From: Plantago major
Taxonomy: Eukaryota > Streptophyta > Magnoliopsida > Lamiales > Plantaginaceae
DNA length: 64,000 nucleotides
Direction: 5' to 3'
NCBI GenBank assembly: GCA_026545765.1
Contig: CM048841.1
Location: 92,709,352-92,773,351 of the forward strand
The position numbers were made by a program, and so were the translations under genes. A model generated the notes under the pieces. The model had not been told where the DNA came from. It saw only the letters and a list, made by a program, of their open reading frames with translations, and ran no database searches. Every line of letters begins with the position of its first letter. Within the stretch, counting starts at the first letter, position 1. Of this stretch, positions 22,220 through 33,171 are shown in pieces.

Positions 22220-23060
22220 ATGTCCAGAAAAATGTCTAATTTGTCCATCAAAAGCATCTTGGAGAAGCACATTCTGACTGGGCCAAACTTCCTAGATTGG
22301 ATCCGGAATGTGCGTTTGGTTCTCAGACAAGAAAAGGTTGAATATGTGTTGGACATGCCTATCCCGGTTAGACCAACTGATGCTGCTGAACTTGCTAACT
22401 ATGATGAGGCTCCTCGTCAAAAGCATGTTGATGATGCTGGTAATGTCCAGTATGTGATGCTCGCTTCCATGAGCATGGAGCTGCAAAGGCAACATGAAAA
22501 GATGATGCCTTATGAGATGTTGGATCATCTCAAGAGCCTCTTTGACTTTCAATCTAAGAGTCTCGAGTTTGACTTACTTAGAGAGCTCTTGCGATGCAGG
22601 CTACAGGAATGCGGAAATGTGTCAGACCATGTTCTCAAAATGATTGGAATCATTGAAAAGCTGGCAACTGTCGGCATCAAATTTGAGAACCATGTGTCTG
22701 CCATTTTCATTCTCCAGTCACTCCCGGATTCATACTCCACGTTCATTGTGAACTATAACATGAATGCCAAGGAGGTGACATTACCTGAGCTCCACAACAT
22801 GCTGAAAACTTATGGTCAGACCATAAGCAAAGGAAAGAATATTCTCATAGTGGGATCTTCTTCGAACACTAGTGCTAAAAGGAATGGTTCCAACAGCAAG
22901 TTCAATAAGAAGAAGAAGGCTAAGGTTGGACCAAAGCCTCAAACTCTTAAGTCTAAGGGTGGAGTTCGAAAGCAGCCTAAGTTACCAAAGGATGCGTGCC
23001 TCTCATCAGAAGCGTAAGGGCATCGGAAAAGGGATTGCGAGAAGGCAAAGGCCGATGGAG
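22220..23060 (+). pseudogene. Copia-1 gag region
   Basis: The UBN2-type Copia gag is recognisable from NFLDWIRNVRLVLRQEKVEY through LPDSYSTFIVNYN, followed by a Lys-rich tail and the position where a zinc knuckle is expected. Fossil copy; not described further. Confidence 0.85.
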
Positions 23061-23062
23061 CT

Positions 23063-24245
23063 TTGATGCATGGTGCATCCGACTCCAACAAAGGTATGTT
23101 TGTCATTGAGATAAATATGTCTACAAGTAATTCTAACTGTTGGGTATTAGATACAGCATGTGGTTCACACATTTGTAATAATGTGCAGGGCCTAAGTGAC
23201 AGCAGACCGGTTAGACCAGGGGAAGTCGACCTACGCGTGGGAAATGGAGCAAGAGTTGCTGCTGAGCGTGTAGGAACTTATAGATTAGACTTACCCTCGG
23301 GATTTACTTTAGAACTCAGTAATTGTTACTTTGTTCCTTCAATCATTAGAAATATTATTTCCATTCCTGTGTTAGACAATCTTATGGGTTTTTCCTTTCG
23401 TATTGCAAATAGTAATTGTTACGTTTTGCATAATGAAATTTCTCAAGGAATTGCCCCTCTTGTGAATGGTTTATATTTGCTTGATTGTAGACATAATATA
23501 TTTCATATGCAAAACAAAAGGCCAAAATTAAGTAATGCTAAAAATCCTACCTACTTGTGGCACTGTAGACTTGGTCACATCAATGAGACACGAATTGCAC
23601 GATTAAATAAGTTAGACTATTTAACTTCATTTGATTTTGAATCATATGGAATCATGTCTCAAAGGAAAGATGACCAATAAATCCCTTCTAGGAAAGGGAG
23701 TAAGAGCTGAGAGGGTACTTGAGTTAGTCCATACTGATGTATGTGGACCTTTTGAAACTCAAGCTAGGGGAGGTTTTTCATACTTCATAACTTTTACCGA
23801 CAACTTCTCTAGATTTGGGCATGTGTATCTTATGAAGCATAAATCTGAAGCCTTTGAGAAGTTCAAGGAGTATAAGAATGAAGTAGAAAAACAACTCGAA
23901 GCAAGTATTAAGACTCTACGATCAGATCGAGGAGGAGAATACTTGAGCAAAGAGTTTACAGATTACTTAAAAGAAAATGGGATTCGATCTCAATGGACTC
24001 CTCCTGGAACACCACAATTGAATGGAGTTTCAGAAAGGAGGAATCGAACTTTGTTAGACATGGTAAGGTCTATGATGAGCTTCTCGACTCTTCCAACATT
24101 CTTATGGGGATATGCATTACAAAATTCAATTTACATTCTGAATCGTGTTCCATCTAAGTCAGTCGAAACGACACCATATGAGTTATGGCATGGTAAGAGG
24201 CTCGCTTTTCACACATGCGGACCTGGGGTTGTCCGGCATATGTAA
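23063..24245 (+). pseudogene. Copia-1 protease and integrase region
   Basis: Protease signature WVLDTACGSHICNN, GAG-pre-integrase motif LWHCRLGHINE, then the integrase core with [34 protein letters not shown] and [14 protein letters not shown]. Fossil copy, broken. Confidence 0.9.
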
Positions 24246-24639
24246 AGAAAATGCTCACTGGCAAGTTGGAATCGAAAAGTGAAAAGTGTTATTTCGTTGG
24301 TTATCCCAGGGAAACCAGAGGTTACTATTTCTATTCTCGCGATGAACACAAGATCATCGTTTCTAGGAATGCGACTTTTCTGGAAGACGACTATGTCTTC
24401 AAGGAACAAAATCGCAATAGAATAGAACTTGAAGAAATTCAAGAACCACGAAATAACATTGAGGTTGAAGAGTTGTCAAATGGAATTGACAACGATTCAG
24501 TGGAAGCAATAGGAGGTACGTGTGCTGGAAGCATGTCACTGGGTGGACATCTTACAGTCAGTGGGAGCGCAGCAGAAAATGCTCCGCGATCACAAGGTCC
24601 TCTTGCATCACCGGCAGGATCGGTTGTGGAAACCAACTT
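24246..24639 (+). pseudogene. Copia-1 integrase C-terminal/linker region left of the hAT
   Basis: Reads CYFVGYPRETRGYYFYSRDE, the GKRL..GYP linker typical of Copia polyproteins between integrase and reverse transcriptase. It ends at the hAT target site. Confidence 0.75.
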
Positions 24640-27600
24640 GCCGCCATTAGGGGTGGGCGCGGGACGGGTTCGGGATGAATTCGGGATTGAATTTCGGGTA
24701 CCCGATAATTCGAGTTTGAATTTATTCATCCCAATCCCGACCCTATCTTTAGCGGGTAACCGCAATCGGGTACCCGCAATAGATCGGATCGGGATAGGGT
24801 TACCCTATTGGGTATTTATCATGTCATATAAATAAATAAACGATGTACAGACTACAAAGAATCAAAAGTAACTGGAAGAAAAATGGCATTAATATATACA
24901 ACAAAATGTGAAGTGTGAACCATGATGTTTTGATCCATGTACAACAAAGTAGCAAGCTAAACAGTAGAAAAATGTACAAAACTATCTTATAAATAGTCAT
25001 CTTACGTGACATATATCAACTATTAAGGCTAGCTCCCTCCATAATATACAGTACAGAAACATAAATTTTCATTGGCAGCAATGCATAACCATTTTCTTGC
25101 TGACTTGCATTTAGACAACTCCATCTTGTGCCAACTACCAAGTATATTCCTACTTGAACAATACATTTTTGTTGCTGCCATGAAATTTCAGGTGATAAGA
25201 AACAAGGAAAAGGTTAGTAGAATAATTATGATTTAACAACATTTTGTATCTAACTACCATTGAATAAAGTGCATATTCATAGAAAATGTTTTAAAAGATC
25301 ACCAAAATCAGCAACATATACTTACCAGTATCCCAGAGATTGCATTGGTACAATGAAGTGGTAGAGAAAACTTTGTACCGGCCATATCCTTTCAATACGA
25401 AAGTACCAAATGTCAACCCATCAAGGCTCATAACTGAAAGCAAGTAAGGATTAACAAAGTCAAAGATGTAAGTTTTACTCAAACAAATACAATTGTGATA
25501 GGCACTGGTAAAGGCAACATGACAATATAATTAATGGAAACATGAGCAACTAAAGCAAAGAGACAGACAAAACAAGTTGTAGGACTTGTTCAAGCTCCCA
25601 GAAAGCAACCAATTCAACAAAAATAAATAAATATAGTCTCCAGTAGTAAAAGATAAAACCAAAAATTCATAATCATGATGTGTCAAGAGTAAAAGCCTAA
25701 AAGGTACTTAAAGCCCACTCCTAATGCAAACTAAAATCAGAGTTCAACAAAACAAAATAGTCTTCATTCTTGAATTAATCCTCCACAGCAAGTTCAGATA
25801 TTGAGGTCGATACTCCCATCCACGTCGCTTATGTTGCTTACTCCAAAAGATATGAGGTCTGAAATAGAATTAGTCTTTCAATTAGGATAAAATCATACAA
25901 GAAAATAGTTTTGTACACAAGCTGCAAGACGATATACCTTTAGTTGTTCTCATCCATCAGTCTATGTCCTCCATAGGATTGGAGCCAACATTAAGCTTTG
26001 AATACTCTATAAGAAAGAGACACCTCGAGAGTTACGGCATTTGAAAATAACTTCATACCATAAGCAAGTTAAATGATTTTAGAAACAAAATAATTACCCT
26101 GTTCAAGTTTGTGTACACCATGGATTTCTTCCTCAATAGATGGCAATGCTGATCCTTGAATCCAATCTTGACAGCATATTAGAGCTTGGACAGTCTTAGG
26201 TAATAGTGAGCTTCTAAAAACATCAAGAACTCTACCTCCGGTGCTAAAAGCAAATTTCAGATGCATCAGAGAAGCCGGAATGACAACACATCTCTAGCTA
26301 ATTTGGATAGAACAGGAAACCTATGAGCATTAGCTTTCCACCACTGCAAAATATCAAAGTTGTCATCATCTTCCATTTCATCCTCTGTTTCCTCGCATGT
26401 ATATCTCTCAACTCGCACTTCACATGTTCACCTAAACCTCCACTCTTTACTTTCTTCACTCCTTTTGATCAATAGTCTATGTTTCTTTCCGTAATCAATA
26501 ATGGAGGTTTCATAGCATCCGGGAGCTCAGACAAACTTGGCGCCATATTTGAGGAAGATGAACCATCACCATAAATTCTTTTCAGATTCAACAAACATGC
26601 TAGTTATACCATCTTTAACCTCCGCTTCATTTTCCGACTCTTTTGATGTATCATACATTTTATCAAAACAATATTCTAAATATTCTAACTTGTGACAAGG
26701 ATCAAGAACCACAAAGAAAATAAAGTAACCTGTTCATCTTATCAACTGATCCCCAATACTTTTCAAGTTTTGCTTTCATTCTCATGGCCATTTCGCGCAA
26801 TTCAAAATCATCGCTCTCCAACCACTCATTAAGAGTAAACTCAACAGCACTAATTTCATGGAACACTGAGTTACAAGTGACATATGAAGAACCAGAAACT
26901 TTCAAAGTAAGTTCATAAAAGCTACTCAAAAATTTCGCCGACAATGCAACTCTCTCCCAATCATAATCAGATGGAACACCTACAAATGGATCCCTTTCTA
27001 GATCTTTTCTAAATTTATCATCTTGAAATTCAAAGGAAACAAATGCTTGTTTTAAGCTTAAAGCAGCATCTAGCATTAAATAGGTTGAATTCCATCGTGT
27101 GGGGACGTCAAGGCACAACAATTTTTTAGTTTCCAAACCTTCCATTTCAACACATCTAGAAAATGCTTGGTATCTAGCCGGAGAGTTTCGAATATACCTT
27201 ACAGCTCCCCTGATACAATTAATAGCATCGTGTTCATCTTTATTCTTCAGACCATCCTGCACAACTAAGTTAATAATATGCGCAATGCACCTCATGTGCA
27301 CAAATCGATTGCCTTGTATGCTTGTCCTCCACACATCCATCTTTCTCTTTAGATAAGAGACAGCAACATCATTGGAAGACGACCGTCAACAAGAATAAGA
27401 ATAAGTTCTCAATCCCCCACTCACGAATACATTTCTCAACAGCTTTCCCAATGTCATCCCCTTTATGGCTAGTAATAGGGCAAAAGTTCAAAATCCGTTT
27501 GTGCAACTTCCATTCATTATCGATAAAATGGACAGTGAGACTCATGTAGTTTAGTTTTTGAATAGATGTCCATGAGTCTGTTGTAATACAAACCCTTTGG

Positions 27601-29193
27601 ACAGACTTCTTCAACAAAGATTTAAGTTTGGTTTTCTCCTCTAAATAGAGTTGAAAAATGTCACTTGATAATGTTTTTTTTGATGGGATGGTAAATTGAG
27701 GACAAATTGTTGATACAAAATGTTTAAATCCTTCATGCTCAACAGTCGTAATTAAATGGCAATTCATCAACAACTACCATGATAGACAAAGCTCTCCTAG
27801 CTTTCAACTCATCAAATTTCCACAATGGAGAACGAGATTCACCTTCACTAAACAAAGATTTTTGCATAGTAAGTTGCATTTGACTTCTTCCTACATCCTT
27901 AGGCATCTTCTTACAAGATATAAAATGATTTTTAAGACCATTTGTTCCATGTTTCCTTGAATCATCCTTAATTTCAACACTGCAATACTTGCATCTACCT
28001 TTTTGAATCTTTTCTTTAGGACATTCAAACTTATCAAAATAACTCCAATAACCTGATCTAGGCTCCAATGATTTCCTTTTTTTAACATCATCACCATTCT
28101 TATCACCGTCTAAGTCAACAATCTTATGAGGTTCAGAATCAATTACCTCTTTAGTTAACTCATCCGGAGTCAGAGTGGGATCATGAGTGGCAAGAATGCC
28201 AGGAGAAGGAGAAGTGTTTGGAGTCAACTCAACTTGCTCATAGTCCTCCTTTTCATTTTCCATCAGTGGTGTCTGAAATAAATGAACAATGTAAAGCCAT
28301 GAATACAAATTACCAAGAATATAATTACTTAGTCATTGATGATCTAAGCTAACTCATCGCTTTCAAATACAAAGTTTGTAGCCATTATAAACTAATTCTG
28401 TACACTAACAAAACTAAGAAAATGACAAACTAGTTGAAAAATGGGTATGCAAGAAGAATACATACATTCTCTATTAACTAACTTGTCACTAAATTAATAA
28501 TTTTTACTTGTTTCTTCAAACTTATGTAAATCTCTAATACCTTTTGATTCTTTAAAATAAAACACAACCAATCTCATTACTTGCACATAATAATTAGTTG
28601 GAAACACCAAATAGTTCATAATTTATACCGTGGCAGTAGCTTCCATGTCTAATTAGAAAGCTCCGAATATCTAACTCTTTGGGAAGGAAAACTTGAAGAA
28701 CAAACGATTTGTGGAGAATTTGGTGGAAAGGACAAAGTACTTAATTAGGCGTATTTATATATGAACATGAGCAAATCAGAAGAAGATCTCTTACCAAAAT
28801 TCATATCGGCTGCCGGCGGCTTCGGCCTTCGAGAATAAGAATAGTAGTGAATCTGTGAATGAATTGGCTAGGGCACAATGATACCTACCATTTTGATCGA
28901 TGGGACTGGGAGATGAATAATGGATTAGGGCAATGATGGTACCTGCCATATTGATCAATGGAGAATTGGAGATTGGAGCGGCGTGTAGAACAGAAATATG
29001 CGATATGCTATACAACGGGTATCCGACGGATTCGGGACATGTTTTTCCATTTCGATCTGCATCAAATTTAGCAAAATATATTGGTAATTAACATGCGGGT
29101 ACCTCCGAATTTCCGATCCATTCGGATTTTTGGCCTGTCGGGTCGGGACGGGTTCGGTATTACCCGAACCCTTTTCCCACCCCTAGCCGCCAT
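24640..29193 (-). mobile_element. hAT transposon (RICESLEEPER/DAYSLEEPER type), 4538 bp, inserted in Copia-1
   Basis: The element is 24648-29185, flanked by the exact octamer GCCGCCAT at 24640-24647 and 29186-29193. Ends: TAGGGGTGGGCGCGGGACGG on the left and, on the minus strand, TAGGGGTGGGAAAAGGGTTC on the right. Subterminal zones are rich in CGGGT/ACCCG words. The transposase lies on the minus strand between about 28263 and 26070 and is broken. The rest (24850-25990 and 28310-29100) is non-coding. It is a clean plain DNA transposon copy that must be younger than Copia-1. Confidence 0.96.
26070..28263 (-). pseudogene. hAT transposase with BED zinc finger, broken
   Basis: Minus strand. The likely start is MENEKEDYEQVEL at 28263. 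An acidic N-terminus leads into a BED-type finger (SGYWSYFDKF, RCKYCSVEI, then HGTNGLKNHFISC). Next come ARRALSIMVVVDELPF, VEHEGFKHF, ITTDSWTSIQKLNYMSLTVH, then RFVHMRCIAHIINLVVQDGL and LDVPTRWNSTYLMLDAAL, followed by the DUF4413-type segment and the C-terminal dimerisation part FAFSTGGRVLDVFRSSLLPK with ALICCQDWIQG. At least three frame changes break it: near 27750 (between DELPF and VEHEGF), near 27385 (before SSNDVAVSYLKRKMDVW) and near 26715. RICESLEEPER-like proteins are about 650-700 residues; the pieces here cover most of that length. No function expected from this copy. Confidence 0.9.
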
Positions 29194-29515
29194 CTCAAGA
29201 GCCAGTCTTGGACAACGCCCCTGAGATAGCTCCGAGTGTAGGACAACCTGACACTCAAGAACCTCAACACGATCAGAATGAGGAACGAGAACAAACGCTA
29301 GTAGTTGTGCCACAGAAAAAGAGAAGGGGACGGGTTATACCCGAACAAGTAGTCGCAGTTCGTAGGTCAGAAAGGGAAAGGGTTGATCGAAGGATAGGTT
29401 GAATCTACTCTTGGAGAATCATGAGGATGATGTCGTAGATTCACCTGATCTAGATGACCCTAAGACCTACACCGAGGCAATGTTGGACACTGATTCGTAG
29501 AGGTGGCAAGAAGCC
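29194..29515 (+). pseudogene. Copia-1 linker right of the hAT
   Basis: Resumes at the duplicated octamer with QEPQHDQNEEREQTLVVVPQ and VRRSERER, the usual low-complexity region before the reverse transcriptase domain. Confidence 0.7.
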
Positions 29516-30391
29516 ATGAAATCTGAAATAGACTCAATGTATCATAACCAAGTTTGGAACTTGGTTGAATTGCTAGACGGGGTTAGACCCATTGGATGCA
29601 AATGGGTTTTCAAAAGGAAAACCGATGCTGACGGCAAGATACAAACCTACAAGGCTAGGTTAGTGGCAAAAGGCTATAATCAAAGACAGGGTATTGATTA
29701 TGATGAAACCTTTTCGCCAGTTGCTAAAATCAAGTCTATACGGATTTTACTTGCTATAGCTGCATATCGTGATTATGAGATTTGGCAAATGGATGTGAAA
29801 ACCGCTTTTCTAAATGGAAACCTAGACGAGGAGGTGTATATGATACAACCTGAGGGTTTCATATTCAAGTCAAATCCCAAGTTAGTATGTAAGCTTCAGA
29901 GGTCCATATATGGACTAAAGCAAGCCTCTAGGAGCTGGAATATCCGGTTTGACGAAGCTGTCAAATCGTTTGACTTCGTCAGAAGTATGGAAGATCCATG
30001 CGTTTACATAAAACGCAGTGACGAAGGAATTGTTTTCAAGGTCATATATGTCGATGACATTCTAATCATGGGAAACAATATCCCCCTCTTACAGTCAGTG
30101 AAAGATTGGTTATCCAAAACCTTCTTAATGAAGGATTTGGGTGAAGCCTGTTACATACTTGGCATCAAGATCCATAGGGATAGGGCCAACAGGATGTTAG
30201 GGCTGTCACAGTCTACCTATATTGACAAGATGATGAGGCGTTATAGAATGGAAGAATCCAAGAAGGGATTCTTGCCTGCAAGTCATGGCGTAGTTCTGTC
30301 AGCGAAGGATAGTCCTTCAATTGAAGAAGAAATTGAGAACATGAAGAAGATTTCATATGCTCTGCAATTGGATCTATCATGTATGCCATGA
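29516..30391 (+). pseudogene. Copia-1 reverse transcriptase region
   Basis: RVT_2 domain: KWVFKRKTDADGKIQTYKAR, LVAKGYNQRQGIDYDETFSP, WQMDVKTAFLNGNLDEEVYM, LKQASRSWNIRFDEA and the catalytic YVDDILIMGN. Fossil copy. Confidence 0.93.
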
Positions 30392-31031
30392 ATTGCACTA
30401 GGCCAGATGTGGCTTTCGCTCTCAGTATCACTTGTCGTCACCAGAAGAATCCAGGTTTTAAACATCGGATCGTTAAGACGATCCATCCTTAAGTATCTTA
30501 GACGAACTAAGGATCACTTTCTGGTGTATGGTGGGCAGCCGGAGCTGATGGCATCTGGGTATGTCGATGCCGGTTTCCAATCTGATCCGGATGATTACAA
30601 ATCACAAACTGGGTATGTGTTTGTACTCAATGGTGGAGCTGTCAGCTGGAAGAGTTGCAACAGGCAACTATTGTTGATTCTGCGACCGAGTCCGAGTACA
30701 TTGTCGCATCGTGGCCGCAAAGGAGGTCAGTTCGATGTCTCGAGTTCCTCAAGGAACTAGGAGTAGTACCTAATGTTGGGCCGATAAAAGTCTCATCGTG
30801 ACAACACTCTGGTCAAGCAGTGCAAAGGAACCAAGATCCACCAACAGGAACAAGCATGTACCTAGGAAATATCATGTCATTAGAGAATTGGTAGCTAGAG
30901 GAGAAGTATCTATAGAGCGTGTCCCCACTGAGGATAATGTGGCTGACCCTTTCACCAAAGCTTTGAGCTCGGTGAAACATGTTAGACATTACAAAAACAT
31001 AGGTGTTAGACATATGGGCCATTGGCTCTAG
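30392..31031 (+). pseudogene. Copia-1 RNase H region
   Basis: Copia-type RNase H features are present: YLRRTKDHFLVYGG, GYVDAGFQSDPDDYKSQTGY, and the tail RVPTEDNVADPFTKAL just before the purine tract and 3' LTR. Fossil copy, broken. Confidence 0.88.
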
Positions 31032-31045
31032 GCCAAGTGGGAGAT

Positions 31046-32882
31046 TGAAAGTATGTATGTCCTAGAGACAACTATTTATGAGGATGATATGTACTTTGAT
31101 CACATTCAGTTTATTATAGTTTATAATATTGTTATTTGGCATTGCATCTATTGAGTTATTATTTGGTTGTTTGAATAATTCGATAAGATGTTCCCATGGA
31201 CTACACACGTTATCACCAAGTGTGTGAGAACTTGGATGACAGAACGTAAGTCCTAAACTGGCCCCAATCGAGTGTCATTGAGATTTGGGATATCAATGAC
31301 GTACGTTAGAGATTGGCATGTGATCTGCATCATATTCTTGGAGAATGTAGTAGCTCTCACGACTACGAAGGACTTGGTCATTCATGATGGATACATGGAC
31401 ACCTTAGAGGGTGTTGGTAGACCCACCGAGAAACCATTTGGTTAATTCTATTTATATGTCTATGGAAGTATCGGTGTGTAAGGTGATGTATTAGTCCTTT
31501 GACTTGAGGTCAATACTGACTACATGTGTGAAGTGATGTGCTTTGACCATGACCAATGCTTGCACTCCTAATGGGGTAGATACGGCATGCGTTGGGCACA
31601 TCACGTAGCACATGGGAGTAGTAGTTGAGCCAAGATATGATTCATTCCTCGCAATAGACATTGGAGAGAATACTTTACATCTCATAGTTAGGTTGATCGT
31701 TAGTCATTGGCCAATGCATTACGATATATTCAAAATGGTGTTTGAATATGATCGAGGATCAACTAACAAGATTGAGAAAGAAATGAATAAGTTATTGGAA
31801 CAAATATAATATCAAGTTCTAGACTTATTCGAGTATTCGTGAATGAAAGGACCTTACCATCATTAGAGCCTTACATTACAGGTGGTTTGTATATCCTCAC
31901 AAACGTCCTTATATATTAATATTCTCCGGTAAATTGTCTAGGAGTTTCACCGTGAACCTAATTGGATTAGTGCTTAATATATAAGGCCCTATGGGTCACA
32001 CTATATGGAGAGTACTCTACCAAACCGTGGATGTTAATATTATTTATTTATAATAAATAATATGAGAATAATTTTAATTGGTTCAAATTGGACTTGAACA
32101 ATTAAAATGAAGTGTTATACTTGGACTAATTTAGAATTAGAGTTCAATAATTAAAGCTGGGCTGAAATAGAAAAATTGGGCCAAGGGGAAGAAGAAAGCT
32201 GGGCCAAAAGGCCCTGCAAAAAGGAAACAGCCGGGCGCGTGTAACACATGTGCCAGAGGTTAATTTATGGCGCGTGTGTTACAAGCGCCAGGAGGTTGAT
32301 TATGGGGACGTGTTGCACGTCCCCATCATCACTTCTTTTTTCTTTCAGTTTCTTTTTTTGACTTCTTCTTCTCCTCCTCACGTTTTTGTCCTTGTCATTG
32401 GCTTGATACATACTGTTTTGAATGATGTGATTTACAGTGATATCACATTTTATTTTAGAAATACACAGAACCAAGATAAAACAGAAGAAGACAAAATCAG
32501 ATTTTGTCTTATAAACACTTCATATTCTTTACATCCTAAAAGAAGAATCTCCTAGCATTTTTATTGGTAGAGGAACTCCTGTGGATACCAAGGTTCGAGG
32601 TGACAACCGGCAACCTGCATTTGCACGAGGATTGGGATTTGCTTGGAGAGGAGCTAGAGGATCTCGAAGGGCTTGAATATACAGAGGAGCAAATTGACGA
32701 GCTATTAGAATTTGCTGAGGCAGAATTGGAAGCTGCTAGTCAGAACTCAAAATTGCTATCAGAGTAAGCTCTCTGTTATTTATGCACAAACACGTTAAAT
32801 TACTGTTATCATGTTGGTCTATAAAATTTTTGAAATTTTCGCTGTGTATACTTAGAGTATAATCTGACCCAAAATACCAACA
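31046..32882 (+). repeat. Copia-1 3' LTR (1837 bp)
   Basis: TGAAAGTATG...ACCAACA, preceded by a purine tract and followed by the GAGGC target duplicate at 32883-32887. 42 bases longer than the 5' LTR, mostly through short differences in the first third. Confidence 0.95.
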
Positions 32883-33021
32883 GAGGCATCTATATTGATC
32901 TTGACTTGACGATGCTTGGTGGGTACCATGTTAAAAACGTCTCCAGTGGACGGTGCACGAAAATGTCAGCAAAGAAAGCTTCACGATAGTCACCCATGGA
33001 TTTTAGAAGTGTTGATTTCAT
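32883..33021 (-). pseudogene. Unidentified gene remnant, upstream part, cut by Copia-1
   Basis: The minus strand from ATG at 33021 reads MKSTLLKSMGDYREAFFADI and VHRPLETFLTWYPPS, then a TAG, and at the target duplication continues in the same frame into the remnant at 18574-18150. A splice acceptor-like AG precedes the ATG, so this may be an internal exon. One stop is visible in frame (TAG just before the duplicated site). The family is unknown. Confidence 0.45.
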
Positions 33022-33171
33022 CGATATCTAATTACTTATTCAAATCAAATGGGAAGATTTGACATCGTCTATGGTGTTGCTACATTAAACATCGAGAGCA
33101 AGGTTTTGCTGCTTCGATATAAGGCATAAAAGGAAGAAAAAAACCCTCATTAATAGGAAGGATGTGAGGAA

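Larger units (their letters stand above)
18570..32887 (+). mobile_element. Copia-1: LTR retrotransposon (Ty1/copia), fossil, with nested hAT
   Basis: The element body is 18575-32882, with GAGGC repeated at 18570-18574 and 32883-32887. LTRs begin TGAAAGTATG and end ACCAACA. A primer-binding site TGGTATCAGAGC (initiator Met tRNA type) follows the 5' LTR, and a purine tract AAGTGGGAGA precedes the 3' LTR. Parts in Copia order: leader, gag, protease, integrase, reverse transcriptase, RNase H. The element is broken, with several disruptions plus a 4.5 kb hAT inserted between integrase and reverse transcriptase. Most of the LTR length is still very similar between the two copies, which suggests a fairly recent insertion, although one end of the 5' LTR is more diverged. 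Confidence 0.95.

Noticed and set aside
32883-33021. Reading VKINIDAS in another frame, which looked like an RNase H N-terminus
   Set aside because: The frame stops quickly and has no matching domain middle. The alternative frame continues across the Copia-1 site into a spliced exon and is the better explanation.
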